This document shows, piece after piece, positions 20,191-29,197 of a stretch of 64,000 bases of DNA. This DNA is from Peptostreptococcus russellii. Its GTDB lineage: Bacteria > Bacillota > Clostridia > Peptostreptococcales > Peptostreptococcaceae. Positions within the stretch are counted from its first letter, which is position 1, and each line of letters begins with the position of its first letter. Made by a program: the position numbers and the translations under genes. The stretch is from NCBI RefSeq assembly GCF_003012055.1, contig NZ_JYGE01000003.1, forward strand, positions 434,001 through 498,000, given 5' to 3'. The notes under the pieces were generated by a model. That model did no database searches and was not told the origin of the DNA. It worked only from the letters and a program-made list of their open reading frames with translations.

Positions 20191-20499
20191 ATATACTTCC
20201 TCCTATTTTATTCAATTATCTGTTTTTTAGTTTTATCTCAATTTTAATCTACATATATCATTATATACACAAGAAGCATTTCTTTGCAAGAAAAAAATCG
20301 AAAAAAACAGATTAAACTTTATGTTATTAAACTTGAAAGCTTTAAAAAAGATTTTTAGCTTTAAAAATATACCGTAAATAGGTAAATATAATTTGTTTTT
20401 AAGTAGCATTTTGAAATGTTATCATTTTTGCAACTTGTTTAATTATAATATATTTGATAAAATAATAATATTATAGGTTATTACTTAGGAGGATTTCTA
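20191..20499. other. Divergent intergenic region between ddl and cinA
   Basis: 309 AT-rich bases with no gene seen. A possible cinA promoter is TTGTTT at 20435-20440 and TAAAAT at 20458-20463 with a 17-base spacer. An AGGAGG site lies just before cinA. The ddl side carries AGGAGGAAG on the minus strand. Confidence 0.5.
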
Positions 20500-21774
20500 A
20501 TGAATATTGAAATAATTTCTGTAGGTACAGAACTACTTTTGGGAGATATTGTAAATAGCAACTCGCAATATTTATCTAAGCAATTAGCTCTTTTGGGCAT
20601 GAATGTATATAGACAAGTAACAGTTGGTGACAATATAGATAGACTTGTAAAATGCTTTGAAGCAGCATTTGATGCAGGGGCAGATGTTGTAATTACTACT
20701 GGTGGACTTGGTCCAACAGCTGATGATATAACTAAGGAATCAGCTGCTAAATATTTTGGACAAGAAATGTTTTTAGATGAGGAATCTTGGGAAGATATTC
20801 AAGAGAAGTGCTCTAAATTTAGTGGCAGTAGAAAGAATATACCAAAAAATAATATAAAACAGGCAATGTTTCCCCTAGAAGCAGATATTATACCTAATCC
20901 AAATGGTACTGCTCCAGGGGCTATATTTAAGGATAAAAGTGGTAAAAAAAGAATTATGGTTATGCCTGGACCACCTAGGGAAATGAGATCTATGTTTTTA
21001 AATAGTATCTTGCCTTTATTAAGATCTGATGCGGATGTGGTATTTAAATCAAAATATATTAGGTTCTTTGGAGTTGGCGAGTCTGCACTAGAAATTCAAT
21101 TGATGGATCTTTTAACAAAGCAAACTAATCCGACAGTTGCGCTTTATGCAAAGGAAGGTGAAGTTCTTATAAGAGTCACTGCAAGTGCTTTTTCAGAAGA
21201 GAAGTGTGAAGAGATGATTCAAGAAAAAATTGATGAAGTGTCAAGTATATGTGGCGATAAAATATACTTGATAGGAGATGATAGTATTTCGTCAACTCAA
21301 ACAGAAATGGATAACGTGGTTGCAAAGATGTTGTTAGAAAGAAAAAAAACAATATCTGTTGCAGAATCTTGTACAGGAGGACTGATTGCCTCTTATCTTG
21401 TTAATTACTCAGGAATATCAGACTCGCTTTTAGAAGCATGTGTTACATATTCAAATGAGGCCAAAATAAAAAGGTTAGGTGTATCTAAGGATATATTGGA
21501 TAACTATGGCGCAGTAAGTCCTCAAGTTGCAGAAGCAATGGCAAAGGGGGCGGCAGAGTCTCTAGGCTCTGATATAGGTATTTCTACCACAGGAGTCGCT
21601 GGACCAGATGGAGGAAGTGATGAGAAGCCTGTGGGACTAGTATACATAGGTGTATACTATCAGGGAAAGTCTACTTCAATTAAAAAAATATTTAGTGGAG
21701 ATAGAAGAAAAGTAAGAGAAAGAGCCGCGAGAGAGGCCTTAAATCAAGTTAGACTTTTGCTTTTAAATAAATAA
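20500..21774 (+). CDS. cinA: CinA-family protein, nicotinamide-nucleotide amidohydrolase
   Basis: 424 residues, full-length two-domain CinA. The N-terminal MoCF-like domain (about 1-170) starts NIEIISVGTELLLGDIVNSN and includes TTGGLGPTADDITKE. The C-terminal PncC-type deamidase domain (about 270-424) has SVAESCTGGLIASYL and STTGVAGPDGGSDEKPVGLVYIG. The family recycles pyridine nucleotides by deamidating NMN, with ADP-ribose pyrophosphatase activity in the N-domain. TTAGGAGGA upstream supports the ATG. Head of a run of co-oriented genes; the HAD phosphatase starts 23 bases after its stop. Confidence 0.94.
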   Translation: MNIEIISVGTELLLGDIVNSNSQYLSKQLALLGMNVYRQVTVGDNIDRLVKCFEAAFDAGADVVITTGGLGPTADDITKESAAKYFGQEMFLDEESWEDIQEKCSKFSGSRKNIPKNNIKQAMFPLEADIIPNPNGTAPGAIFKDKSGKKRIMVMPGPPREMRSMFLNSILPLLRSDADVVFKSKYIRFFGVGESALEIQLMDLLTKQTNPTVALYAKEGEVLIRVTASAFSEEKCEEMIQEKIDEVSSICGDKIYLIGDDSISSTQTEMDNVVAKMLLERKKTISVAESCTGGLIASYLVNYSGISDSLLEACVTYSNEAKIKRLGVSKDILDNYGAVSPQVAEAMAKGAAESLGSDIGISTTGVAGPDGGSDEKPVGLVYIGVYYQGKSTSIKKIFSGDRRKVRERAAREALNQVRLLLLNK

Positions 21775-21797
21775 AAAGTAAAAAATGGAGGTAATAT

Positions 21798-22601
21798 ATG
21801 ATAAAGCATATATTTTGCGATCTAGATGGAACACTTTATAGAGAGGGTATAACAGATAAAGATCTTGAATCAATTCTTATGGCTCAAGAAAATAATATTA
21901 AATTTCACATAGCAACAGGTAGAGTATACAGCCATACTGTATCAATTATAGAAAAGGCTCAAGTGAATGGATACTCTATATGTGAAAATGGATCATATAT
22001 ATATAGTAATGATGGAAATTGTATCTATAGTGCAACAATGAGTGATATTCAAATAAAAAAAATAATTGATTTATATCAAAGACTAGATTATATAAATAAA
22101 GAAGATGATGTAATATACTTTAAATATGATGGAACGATTGTTGTTCCAGTAGATACATCTTCTGTGGAGTATTTTTCAAAGGGATATACTGTTGATGAAG
22201 ACATACTAGAAAAGGAAAGTTACAACTCTTCAGTAGGAAATATAGGTATACTTACTTATGATACAGAAAAACTCGAAAAGTTAGTCAAGGAGTATAGATC
22301 TGCCTATGGAAATGAATTTGATGTTTATATATCAGGGCCAACAACTATGAATATAGTTCCAAAAGGAGTTTCAAAGTTAGAAGCAATAAAAATTGTCTGT
22401 AAAAAAGAAGCTGCCGGAGTGGATGAAATAGTAACAATTGGAGACTCACCAAACGATATATCAATGCTTAAAAATATAAAAATGAGCTTTGCTATGTCTG
22501 AGGCTCCAGAATCAGTAAAATCAGTTGCAGGCTTTGAGACGCCATCTGTTGCAGATGCAGTAAAAATGGTAGTTGATTTTAATAACGAAATTTTAAAATA
22601 A
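21798..22601 (+). CDS. Cof-type HAD hydrolase
   Basis: 267 residues. Haloacid dehalogenase superfamily phosphatase of the Cof/YidA type. Motif I is FCDLDGTLY at the N-terminus with the nucleophile Asp9; motif II is HIATGR; motif III Lys is in PKGVSKLEAI; motif IV is IGDSPNDISML. The cap domain (about 85-190) is the C2 type typical of sugar-phosphate phosphatases. The substrate cannot be predicted. TGGAGG upstream supports the ATG at 21798. It follows cinA by 23 bases. Confidence 0.9.
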   Translation: MIKHIFCDLDGTLYREGITDKDLESILMAQENNIKFHIATGRVYSHTVSIIEKAQVNGYSICENGSYIYSNDGNCIYSATMSDIQIKKIIDLYQRLDYINKEDDVIYFKYDGTIVVPVDTSSVEYFSKGYTVDEDILEKESYNSSVGNIGILTYDTEKLEKLVKEYRSAYGNEFDVYISGPTTMNIVPKGVSKLEAIKIVCKKEAAGVDEIVTIGDSPNDISMLKNIKMSFAMSEAPESVKSVAGFETPSVADAVKMVVDFNNEILK

Positions 22602-22782
22602 AGATTTTGAAATAAATAGAGATAAAATACATTATATGTATGGATTATGAGTTTATAGTAAGCTATAAATATTAAAAAACAATATATTTACTTGCTATAA
22701 AGAAGGAAAAAACTCTACTTATCTTCAGTGAAAATCTTATAGATACATTTAGTAATTATTTATATTTTGTAGGTGGGTGGTG

Positions 22783-23340
22783 ATGTATATGTTTTTAAAC
22801 TTTAATTTAAATAATTTATACAATAAAAAAAATAGTCGAAAGTTGATAATCTTAGGAGTAATACTTTTAGCTGTGGGTGCTTATTGCTTGTCTAGAAAAA
22901 CAGTTGGTGTCAACGTGTTTTCTTGGGGAATAGCTATTGCTTTTTTATATGGTGCTTGGCTAAAGCTAAAAGATTTCAATGAACTAAGCAGATATGCAGA
23001 TAAGTCAGAAATTAAAAAGGCCAGAAATATTAGTATAATCCTGTTTATTATAGCTTTATTATTATTTATATTTCCAAAGTATATAAATATGGCACTATCG
23101 ATAGCACTAGGTGCCTATATTTTATACTATGAAATGTCTAGATACTTAAGAAATAGAAGGTATTCAACATATTATTTCGGGACATGGAATATGTTGAAAA
23201 TAGTAATAGCTGTTCTCCTAATAGTATCCCCTTTATTTTTGACTAAATTCTTGGTAAGTATATTATCATTTATAGCAATAATATTTGGGATAAACTTTAT
23301 GACTACAGGAATAAAATTAAGAAATGGTGAGAGGTTTTAA
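22783..23340 (+). CDS. HdeD/DUF308-like membrane protein
   Basis: About 185 residues with roughly six membrane segments arranged in short hydrophobic pairs (LIILGVILLAVGAYCL, VFSWGIAIAFLYGAWL, ISIILFIIALLLFIF, MALSIALGAYILYY). The final FLVSILSFIAIIFGINFMTTGIKL is characteristic of the HdeD/DUF308 group. The function is not known. The start is uncertain: AGGTGGGTGG precedes GTG 22777, ATG 22783 and ATG 22789, all in frame. Its stop TAA directly abuts the ATG of the radical SAM gene, which indicates translational coupling. Confidence 0.7.
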   Translation: MYMFLNFNLNNLYNKKNSRKLIILGVILLAVGAYCLSRKTVGVNVFSWGIAIAFLYGAWLKLKDFNELSRYADKSEIKKARNISIILFIIALLLFIFPKYINMALSIALGAYILYYEMSRYLRNRRYSTYYFGTWNMLKIVIAVLLIVSPLFLTKFLVSILSFIAIIFGINFMTTGIKLRNGERF

Positions 23341-24273
23341 ATGACGAAATTTAAATATAGTATAGAGAATAAAAGATACCATACATGGAATTACTATTTA
23401 AGGAAAAAATTTAATAGTAAGGTATTCAAAGTCTCTATAAATGCTGGATTCACTTGTCCAAATATAGATGGAACAATCGGCTATGGTGGATGTAGCTATT
23501 GCAGTAAGGAAGGGTCAGGAGACTTTGCAGGTAATCCAAATGATAATCTAATCAAGCAGTTTGAAGATATAAAGGAAATGATGAAAAAAAAATGGCATAA
23601 TGCTAAATATATTGGATATTTTCAAGCATTTACAAATACTTATGCCCCAGTAGAAGTTTTGAAGGAAAAATATGAAACTATTTTGAAGCAAGAAGATGTA
23701 GTAGGCTTATCTATATCGACAAGACCAGATTGTATTCCTGATGATGTTTTAGAATACCTTAGTGAGCTAAATAAGAAAACAAATCTATGGGTTGAATTGG
23801 GGCTTCAAAGCATTCATGAAAGTACATCTAAAATAATCAATAGAGGACATGATTTTGAAGCCTTCAGAGAGTGCGTAGAGCGATTGAGAAGCCATAATAT
23901 TGATGTTGTGGTACACATTATTGATGGACTTCCTGGTGAGGACTATGATATGATTATGGAAACAACAAAAAAAATAGCCAAGATGGATATTCAAGGAATA
24001 AAAATACATCTTCTACATGTAATTAAAAATACACAAATGTCAAGGATGCTTGATAATGATGAGATAAAACTTTTAGAAAAAGATGAATATGTAAAACTTA
24101 TTTGCGATCAGCTTGAAGTATTACCTCAAGAAATGGTTATACATAGGCTTACAGGCGATGGGAAAAAAGAAGATTTGCTAGGCCCTCTATGGAGTCTCAA
24201 AAAATGGGAAGTTCTAAATGCAATCGATGATGAGTTAAAAAGAAGAGATAGTTGGCAGGGGAAATACTTTTAA
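23341..24273 (+). CDS. Radical SAM protein, YtqA/TIGR01212 family
   Basis: 310 residues. Cys39, Cys51 and Cys54 in FTCPNIDGTIGYGGCSYC form the 4Fe-4S cluster site with the CX11CX2C spacing of the TIGR01212 family instead of the usual CX3CX2C. FQAFTNTYAPVEVLKEKYE, ISTRPDC and WVELGLQS are family signatures. Members resemble the catalytic half of Elp3 and are suspected in RNA modification, but the substrate here is unproven. It begins at the base after the previous stop codon. Its own terminator overlaps the last codons. Confidence 0.92.
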   Translation: MTKFKYSIENKRYHTWNYYLRKKFNSKVFKVSINAGFTCPNIDGTIGYGGCSYCSKEGSGDFAGNPNDNLIKQFEDIKEMMKKKWHNAKYIGYFQAFTNTYAPVEVLKEKYETILKQEDVVGLSISTRPDCIPDDVLEYLSELNKKTNLWVELGLQSIHESTSKIINRGHDFEAFRECVERLRSHNIDVVVHIIDGLPGEDYDMIMETTKKIAKMDIQGIKIHLLHVIKNTQMSRMLDNDEIKLLEKDEYVKLICDQLEVLPQEMVIHRLTGDGKKEDLLGPLWSLKKWEVLNAIDDELKRRDSWQGKYF

Positions 24274-24287
24274 GTATTTCCTTTTTT
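24260..24287 (+). terminator. Terminator overlapping the end of the radical SAM gene
   Basis: GGAAATACTT (24260-24269) and AAGTATTTCC (24272-24281) form a perfect 10-bp stem around TT, followed by six T. The stop codon TAA lies inside the hairpin. Confidence 0.9.
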
Positions 24288-24312
24288 AAAAATATTGAAA
24301 CAATCTTATCTT

Positions 24313-24410
24313 ATATTCTTTATATAATAAAATGATAATATTATTTTGTTATATAAAGAATATAGCAAAAAAACTTTATCTATAGAATTTCTTTAGAAAT
24401 TCTATAGATA
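24313..24410. repeat. Two consecutive AT-rich inverted repeats
   Basis: First hairpin 24313-24363: outer arms ATATTCTTTATATAA and TTATATAAAGAATAT are perfect, with further partly paired bases inside. Second hairpin 24377-24410: TATCTATAGAATTTCT and AGAAATTCTATAGATA are perfect 16-base arms around TT. Neither has a T run, and the terminator for the previous gene lies upstream, so their role is unexplained. Confidence 0.8.
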
Positions 24411-24534
24411 ATCTTATGTATATTATCGATATAAAACTATTGAAAAATTGATGATTTAGTATTACAATCAGTTTATAGAGAATTTGTATACACAGTCTGT
24501 ATACATTATATGTTTGAAATGAGGGCGATAACAA

Positions 24535-25110
24535 ATGATGATGAAGACGCATATTATTATATCAAAGTCTTTACTAGATAATACAGATGATGATAAAAAG
24601 TTTTTTTTAAGTGAAAAGAACTTTACATATGGAAATATAAAACCAGATATTCTATCAAAATATAAATTAAAAAAACATTATATGTATGAATCATATGATA
24701 TGGTAAAAAATAAAATAGAATTTTTAAGTAGCTTAGATCTAGATACACTTGAAAAACATTATAACAGAGCCGAATTTTCTCAGGAGATGGGAGTAATCTG
24801 CCATTTTTTAACGGATTTTTTCTGTGTTGCTCATAGTGAAAGATGGGAGTTTAAACACAGTCTAAAAATTCATGTCAAATATGAAAGCGGACTAACAAAG
24901 GTTGCTAAAGATTTTAATATTAAAAATGATAGAACACAATATGTTGATAATATAGACAGATTTTTTGAAAAGCTGTATACTGAATATAAGGCTAATGGTA
25001 ACTTCGAAGAAAATGATTTAAAGTATTCTACATATATGTGCAATACAGTTACTAATTATATATTAGACTGTATACTTAGTAATACTGTTAAGTCTCATTC
25101 AGTAGCATAA
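24535..25110 (+). CDS. Zinc-dependent phospholipase C-like protein
   Basis: 191 residues. The spacing of His and Asp residues follows the PF00882 group: THIIISK at the N-terminus, GNIKPDI, then GVICHFLTDFFCVAHSERW and HSLKIHVKYE. There is no signal peptide, unlike the secreted clostridial alpha-toxin type, so this belongs to the intracellular or uncharacterised branch. GAGGG at 24521-24525 precedes three consecutive ATG codons (24535, 24538, 24541). It is a single-gene unit with a terminator downstream. Confidence 0.75.
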   Translation: MMMKTHIIISKSLLDNTDDDKKFFLSEKNFTYGNIKPDILSKYKLKKHYMYESYDMVKNKIEFLSSLDLDTLEKHYNRAEFSQEMGVICHFLTDFFCVAHSERWEFKHSLKIHVKYESGLTKVAKDFNIKNDRTQYVDNIDRFFEKLYTEYKANGNFEENDLKYSTYMCNTVTNYILDCILSNTVKSHSVA

Positions 25111-25127
25111 TTAAAGAAAAATACTAT

Positions 25128-25155
25128 GGAGGAATATTATTGATTCCTCCTTTTA
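25128..25155 (+). terminator. Terminator after the phospholipase-like gene
   Basis: GGAGGAAT (25128-25135) pairs with ATTCCTCC (25143-25150), followed by TTTT. A second hairpin, AAATACTAG / CTAGTATTT at 25173-25207, follows at once and lies just upstream of the next ribosome binding site. Confidence 0.75.
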
Positions 25156-25228
25156 AATTAATAAGATTTTTTAAATACTAGATAATTTATATAATTGCCT
25201 AGTATTTTTATTAAAAAGAGGTGATATT

Positions 25229-25981
25229 ATGATGCAATCTATTGAGCACATTTTATACCTAGCACAAGATTATTGGATATTATCAATTGCTTTGGGATTT
25301 TTTGCAGCTTTTGTAGAAAGTTTTATACCAGCATTGCCCCTGATGGCTATTGCAGCTATAAATGCAGCAATTAACGGTTTTATCATAGGATTTACTACTT
25401 CTTGGTTGGGCTCGTGTGTCGGAACAATTACAGTTTTTTATATAATTAGAAAAATTTTGGATACAGAATTTTTTCAAAGAATTTGGATGCAAAGGTTAAA
25501 AGATAAGCTAGATGTCATAATAAGTAAGGTAAATCGTTCGGAATTTAAAGCTTTATTTGTTTTCTATGCAATACCAGTACTTCCAAGTTCTCTTCTTACT
25601 CTTGCTTCTGCAATTTGTGATATAAAATATAAAGTTTTTATACCACCTATGATGTTCGGTAAGTTTCTGATGATGTTTTTGGTAAGTTATGTTGGAAGTG
25701 ATATTAAAGGTTTTTTACACAGCCCAGTTAAAATTTTAGTAGTTGTAGCGATTTCAGTTCTTTCTTATTTTATTGCCAATAAAATGAAAGATGATATGGA
25801 AACACATGAAGATGAAGCCCTTATTGAGTATAAGAGGTTTAAAAATAAGAGACTTATAAAGAAACAAACAAATAAATTAATCAGTAAATACCACAGTGAA
25901 AATCAACTATCTAGACAATATCTTTCAAATGAATTTTTAAGATTAATTGAAAGGATAATAGAATTTTTCAGAAGAAGGTAA
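25229..25981 (+). CDS. VTT/TVP38-like membrane protein
   Basis: 250 residues. About five hydrophobic segments in the first 180 residues, with a central FYAIPVLPSSLLTLASAICDIKYKVFI that fits the VTT (DedA/TVP38/TMEM64-like) fold. Family proteins are linked to lipid scrambling and envelope homeostasis. The C-terminal 70 residues are strongly charged and Lys/Arg rich, likely a cytoplasmic coiled tail. GAGGTG upstream supports ATG 25229 or the adjacent 25232. The RNase H gene follows after 16 bases, suggesting co-transcription. Confidence 0.7.
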   Translation: MMQSIEHILYLAQDYWILSIALGFFAAFVESFIPALPLMAIAAINAAINGFIIGFTTSWLGSCVGTITVFYIIRKILDTEFFQRIWMQRLKDKLDVIISKVNRSEFKALFVFYAIPVLPSSLLTLASAICDIKYKVFIPPMMFGKFLMMFLVSYVGSDIKGFLHSPVKILVVVAISVLSYFIANKMKDDMETHEDEALIEYKRFKNKRLIKKQTNKLISKYHSENQLSRQYLSNEFLRLIERIIEFFRRR

Positions 25982-25997
25982 ATATTAAGAGGTGAAT

Positions 25998-26651
25998 ATG
26001 TCTAAACAGAAATATTATGTTGTGAAAAATGGAAAAATTAATGGAATTTTTTTAAATTGGGATGATTGTAAGAAAATGATACATGGTCATAAAAATGCTT
26101 TATACAAATCATTTTTTGATCCTCATGAAGCAATTGATTATTTGATTTCTAATAACTCAACTATATTGAAAGAAGAAAATAGTTCTAGTGATGAAAAGCT
26201 AAATATAAAAGAAAATGCAAATACGGACTCTTTAGATCTAATAGAGGCCTATGTAGATGGGAGTTTTGATGTTTCGTCACAGAGTTACGGATCTGGTGGA
26301 GTATTACTAAAAGACGGTAAAATTATAGAAACTTTCTCTAAAAAAGGAAGTAATAAAGAAAATGTTTCAATGAGAAATGTTGCTGGTGAAATAGAAGCTG
26401 CTATGATTGCAATGCAGTACTGCTATGATAATAATTATAAAAATTTACGTATATATTTTGATTATAATGGTATTGAAAAGTGGTGTACAGGAGACTGGAA
26501 AGCCAATAAAATTGGAACAAAAAAATATAAGGAATTTTGTGATGAAATGAAGAAAAAAGTAAATATTTCTTTTCAAAAGGTAAAGGCTCATAGTGGAGTT
26601 GAATATAATGAGCTTGCCGATAAACTAGCAAAGGAGTCTATTTTTTACTAA
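25998..26651 (+). CDS. rnhA: Ribonuclease H with N-terminal viroplasmin-like domain
   Basis: 217 residues. Residues 1-50 (KYYVVKNGKINGIFLNWDDCK) form the caulimovirus viroplasmin/RNase H N-terminal domain that binds RNA:DNA hybrids. Residues about 80-217 are the type 1 RNase H domain with the catalytic acids: Asp in AYVDGSF, Glu in AGEIEAA, Asp in IYFDYNG and Asp in NELADKLAK. It removes RNA from hybrids, such as primers and R-loops. AGAGGTG at 25988-25994 supports ATG 25998 over the overlapping in-frame GTG at 25992. It follows the VTT gene closely. Confidence 0.92.
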   Translation: MSKQKYYVVKNGKINGIFLNWDDCKKMIHGHKNALYKSFFDPHEAIDYLISNNSTILKEENSSSDEKLNIKENANTDSLDLIEAYVDGSFDVSSQSYGSGGVLLKDGKIIETFSKKGSNKENVSMRNVAGEIEAAMIAMQYCYDNNYKNLRIYFDYNGIEKWCTGDWKANKIGTKKYKEFCDEMKKKVNISFQKVKAHSGVEYNELADKLAKESIFY

Positions 26652-26818
26652 GATAAGGGGTTTTTATGAATAATTTACGAATTTAATCCACTTTTTTTAA
26701 AAAATTGTTAGAAATATTAAAAAACTAATTGATAAAAGTGTCATAATTTGTTATTATGTTATTAGTAATGATTAAGATCCTAGTTGGTATTATAAAAATA
26801 CGCTAGAATAAGGGGAGG

Positions 26819-27157
26819 ATGGTGAAAATATTGAAAGACATTATAGTCAAAGCTAGCAGTTTTTTTAGTCGTGCAATTAGATACTTCGTATTTTCAACAT
26901 TAATTTCTTTTAGCGTATGTACTATATTAGTGGTAGCAAATCTTTTTATGGGAGTGAGAGTATCCCTAGGTTTTTACATGCTGTTATCCCTAGCTTTTGA
27001 TTTGGCACTAACGACACTTATCTGCATATATAATGGTCATAAGTTATTCTTACCTATCAACAAACCTCTAATAATGAAGTTAGAGCGTGAAAGAGTTGAA
27101 AGAGCTAGACAGTCTAAGAAAAGACAAGAGAGAAAATATAAAAAGAAAATATCTTAG
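26819..27157 (+). CDS. Small two-segment membrane protein, unknown
   Basis: About 112 residues. Two hydrophobic segments (YFVFSTLISFSVCTILVVANLF and VSLGFYMLLSLAFDLALTTLICIY) are followed by a highly basic tail (ERERVERARQSKKRQERKYKKK) that should stay in the cytoplasm. I do not recognise the family. The start is unclear: AGGGGAGG (26811-26818) directly abuts ATG 26819, so GTG 26822 or TTG 26831 may be used instead. A terminator follows, so it is monocistronic. Confidence 0.65.
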   Translation: MVKILKDIIVKASSFFSRAIRYFVFSTLISFSVCTILVVANLFMGVRVSLGFYMLLSLAFDLALTTLICIYNGHKLFLPINKPLIMKLERERVERARQSKKRQERKYKKKIS

Positions 27158-27168
27158 TTTGTATATAT

Positions 27169-27196
27169 AAGCACAGCTTTTAGCTGTGCTTTTTTA
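27169..27196 (+). terminator. Terminator after the small membrane protein gene
   Basis: AAGCACAGCT and AGCTGTGCTT pair around TTT, followed by a T run. Confidence 0.93.
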
Positions 27197-27371
27197 ATAG
27201 AATTTTTATTATTAATAGCTAAAACTTTTATTTTAAAAGTAAATAAATACGTTTAAATATAAAACTATTGGATAATAATATATATTAGATGTATCTTAGG
27301 ATAGTTGTACATATAAACTTAGAACCATTCAAATTGTAATGATTTGTAATGCTTTTTTATCGGTATATATA

Positions 27372-27401
27372 TTGATTGACTTGAGTTTGATATGATATAA
27401 T
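27372..27401 (+). promoter_or_regulatory. Probable promoter for the vanW-like gene
   Basis: TTGATT at 27372-27377, an 18-base spacer, and an extended -10 element TGATATAAT ending at 27401. The rest of the 27197-27545 gap holds AT-rich sequence and an unused AAAGGAG at 27506-27512. Confidence 0.65.
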
Positions 27402-27545
27402 TAGTATCGTTCAAAGTATTTTGAAAATATATTTTTTAAATACTAAAATTAACTTACACATAATTTGTGTTAGTTGCTATCTTTATTAATATTAAAAGTA
27501 ATCAGAAAGGAGATTTACCTATAGTATATTTAAATTTAAAATTTA

Positions 27546-28991
27546 GTGGCTATAGTAAAAGTGAATAAAATGGACTTTTTAAAAAAGAATAAGAAAATAA
27601 TTATCCCAGTTGCAATAGTTATTGGCGTGATTGGAATCGGAATGGCAGCTTTAAGCGCACAAGTAAATTCTGATAAAATAGCAAATAATATAGAGGTTTC
27701 TGGAATTGATATAAGCGACCTAAATAAGCAGGAAGCTATTAAAAAGTTAGAATCTCAAAAAAAATTCAAAAATGTAAATCTTAAATTTGGAAATAGCAAG
27801 TGGACTATAGACAACTCCGAAATAGATTTAAAAATAGATTTTAAAAAAACTGCTGAAAATGCATATAATATTACAAGAGAGAATTCATATTTTTCCAATC
27901 TCGGAAAAACTTTAAAATCTGACTTGGGAGATAAAAATATAGTCAATCTTGAAATGAGCTATAATAAAGAAAAATTAGAGAAAAAACTGGAAAGAATAAA
28001 AAAAGAATTAGACTCCCCAATGAAAAATGCAAGCCTTGAATTTGTTGATGATAAAATAAAAATAATAAAAGAAGAGCCTGGAAGAGATATGATAGTAAAA
28101 TCATCACTTCATGAGATAGACTATAATTTAAAGCAAGATAACTTCGATATAGATTTGATAGTAAAATTAAAAGAATCAGCTATTAAGTCAAGTGACTTAA
28201 AGGGGATTGATAGTTTACTTGCTGAATATTCTACTACATTTGCAGGTATGCCTAGCAGAGATTATAATATAAGAAAATCCGCAGTAGATACAAGTGGAGT
28301 ACTATTAAAGCCAGGGGAAGAGTTTTCTTTCAATGATATCGCAGGAGAAAAATCTATTTCAAATGGATATAAAAATGCACCAGTAATAGAAAGTGGTAAG
28401 TTGGTTCCTGGACCAGGCGGAGGAGTTTGTCAGACTTCTTCAACTATATTTAATACTGCACTTCTTTCTGGTATGGAGATTACTACTAGAAAAAATCACA
28501 GTATTCCTTCAAATTATGTTGATTTAGGAAGAGATGCAACAATAGTAGATGGAGATCCGGGTCAGGACTTTAAATTTAAAAATCCTTATAAGCATCCAGT
28601 TTATGTTCAAAATCTAGCTTATGATAATAAGATTGTTTCTCAAATATATGGTGCAAGTGAAGATAAGCCTAATATAGATATCGCTACAGAGATGACAGGG
28701 TCATTTGGCGGTGGAAATAGAACAATTGCAGATGCAAGTCTACCTGCTGGAAGCAGAGTTGTAGAAAAATATGGAAGACCTGGATATAATGTAGTCACAT
28801 ATAGAATATTTAAAGATGAAAAAGGAAATAAAATAAAAACTGAAAAAGTAGCAGTTAGTAGCTATCCTTCTCAAACAGGTATTATAAGAGTAGGTGCAGC
28901 TGCTCCTAAAAAGCCAGTAGCTAATCCTGTAGCTCAAGGTCCAGCAATTGCAGCAGCTCCTAGGAAAGCTCCTGTATCAGCTACAAATTAA
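27546..28991 (+). CDS. VanW-family membrane-anchored protein
   Basis: 481 residues. One N-terminal membrane segment (KIIIPVAIVIGVIGIGMAAL), then a region with PG-binding_4-like character (VSGIDISDLNKQEAIKKL), then the VanW domain (about 240-370) with LKPGEEFSFNDIAGE, PGPGGGVCQTSSTIFNTAL and the C-terminal G5-like part. The last 40 residues are Pro/Ala rich. VanW proteins are common in Gram-positive envelopes, are named from a vancomycin cluster, and have no proven function. The start is uncertain: GTG 27546 opens the frame but has no ribosome binding site, and ATG 27570 is also poor, whereas an AAAGGAG lies at 27506-27512 with no start codon at normal distance. Confidence 0.8.
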   Translation: MAIVKVNKMDFLKKNKKIIIPVAIVIGVIGIGMAALSAQVNSDKIANNIEVSGIDISDLNKQEAIKKLESQKKFKNVNLKFGNSKWTIDNSEIDLKIDFKKTAENAYNITRENSYFSNLGKTLKSDLGDKNIVNLEMSYNKEKLEKKLERIKKELDSPMKNASLEFVDDKIKIIKEEPGRDMIVKSSLHEIDYNLKQDNFDIDLIVKLKESAIKSSDLKGIDSLLAEYSTTFAGMPSRDYNIRKSAVDTSGVLLKPGEEFSFNDIAGEKSISNGYKNAPVIESGKLVPGPGGGVCQTSSTIFNTALLSGMEITTRKNHSIPSNYVDLGRDATIVDGDPGQDFKFKNPYKHPVYVQNLAYDNKIVSQIYGASEDKPNIDIATEMTGSFGGGNRTIADASLPAGSRVVEKYGRPGYNVVTYRIFKDEKGNKIKTEKVAVSSYPSQTGIIRVGAAAPKKPVANPVAQGPAIAAAPRKAPVSATN

Positions 28992-29087
28992 ATAAAATAA
29001 AATAATTTTTTATAAAAAGAATATATGTAAGCATTTTATAGATATAAAACAAATTATAAGTAATATTATATTATAAAAATTAAGTTG

Positions 29088-29118
29088 GAAAGCTCAGTTT
29101 ACTGGGCTTTCTCTTTTT
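29088..29118 (+). terminator. Terminator after the vanW-like gene
   Basis: GAAAGCTCAGT pairs with ACTGGGCTTTC (one G-T pair) around TT, followed by TCTTTTT. Confidence 0.88.
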
Positions 29119-29197
29119 ATATTTTTATATTTTTTTGCAAAATTAATTCATATGTTATAAAATAGTATAAAAGATTATAATTAATTTGGAGGAGACA

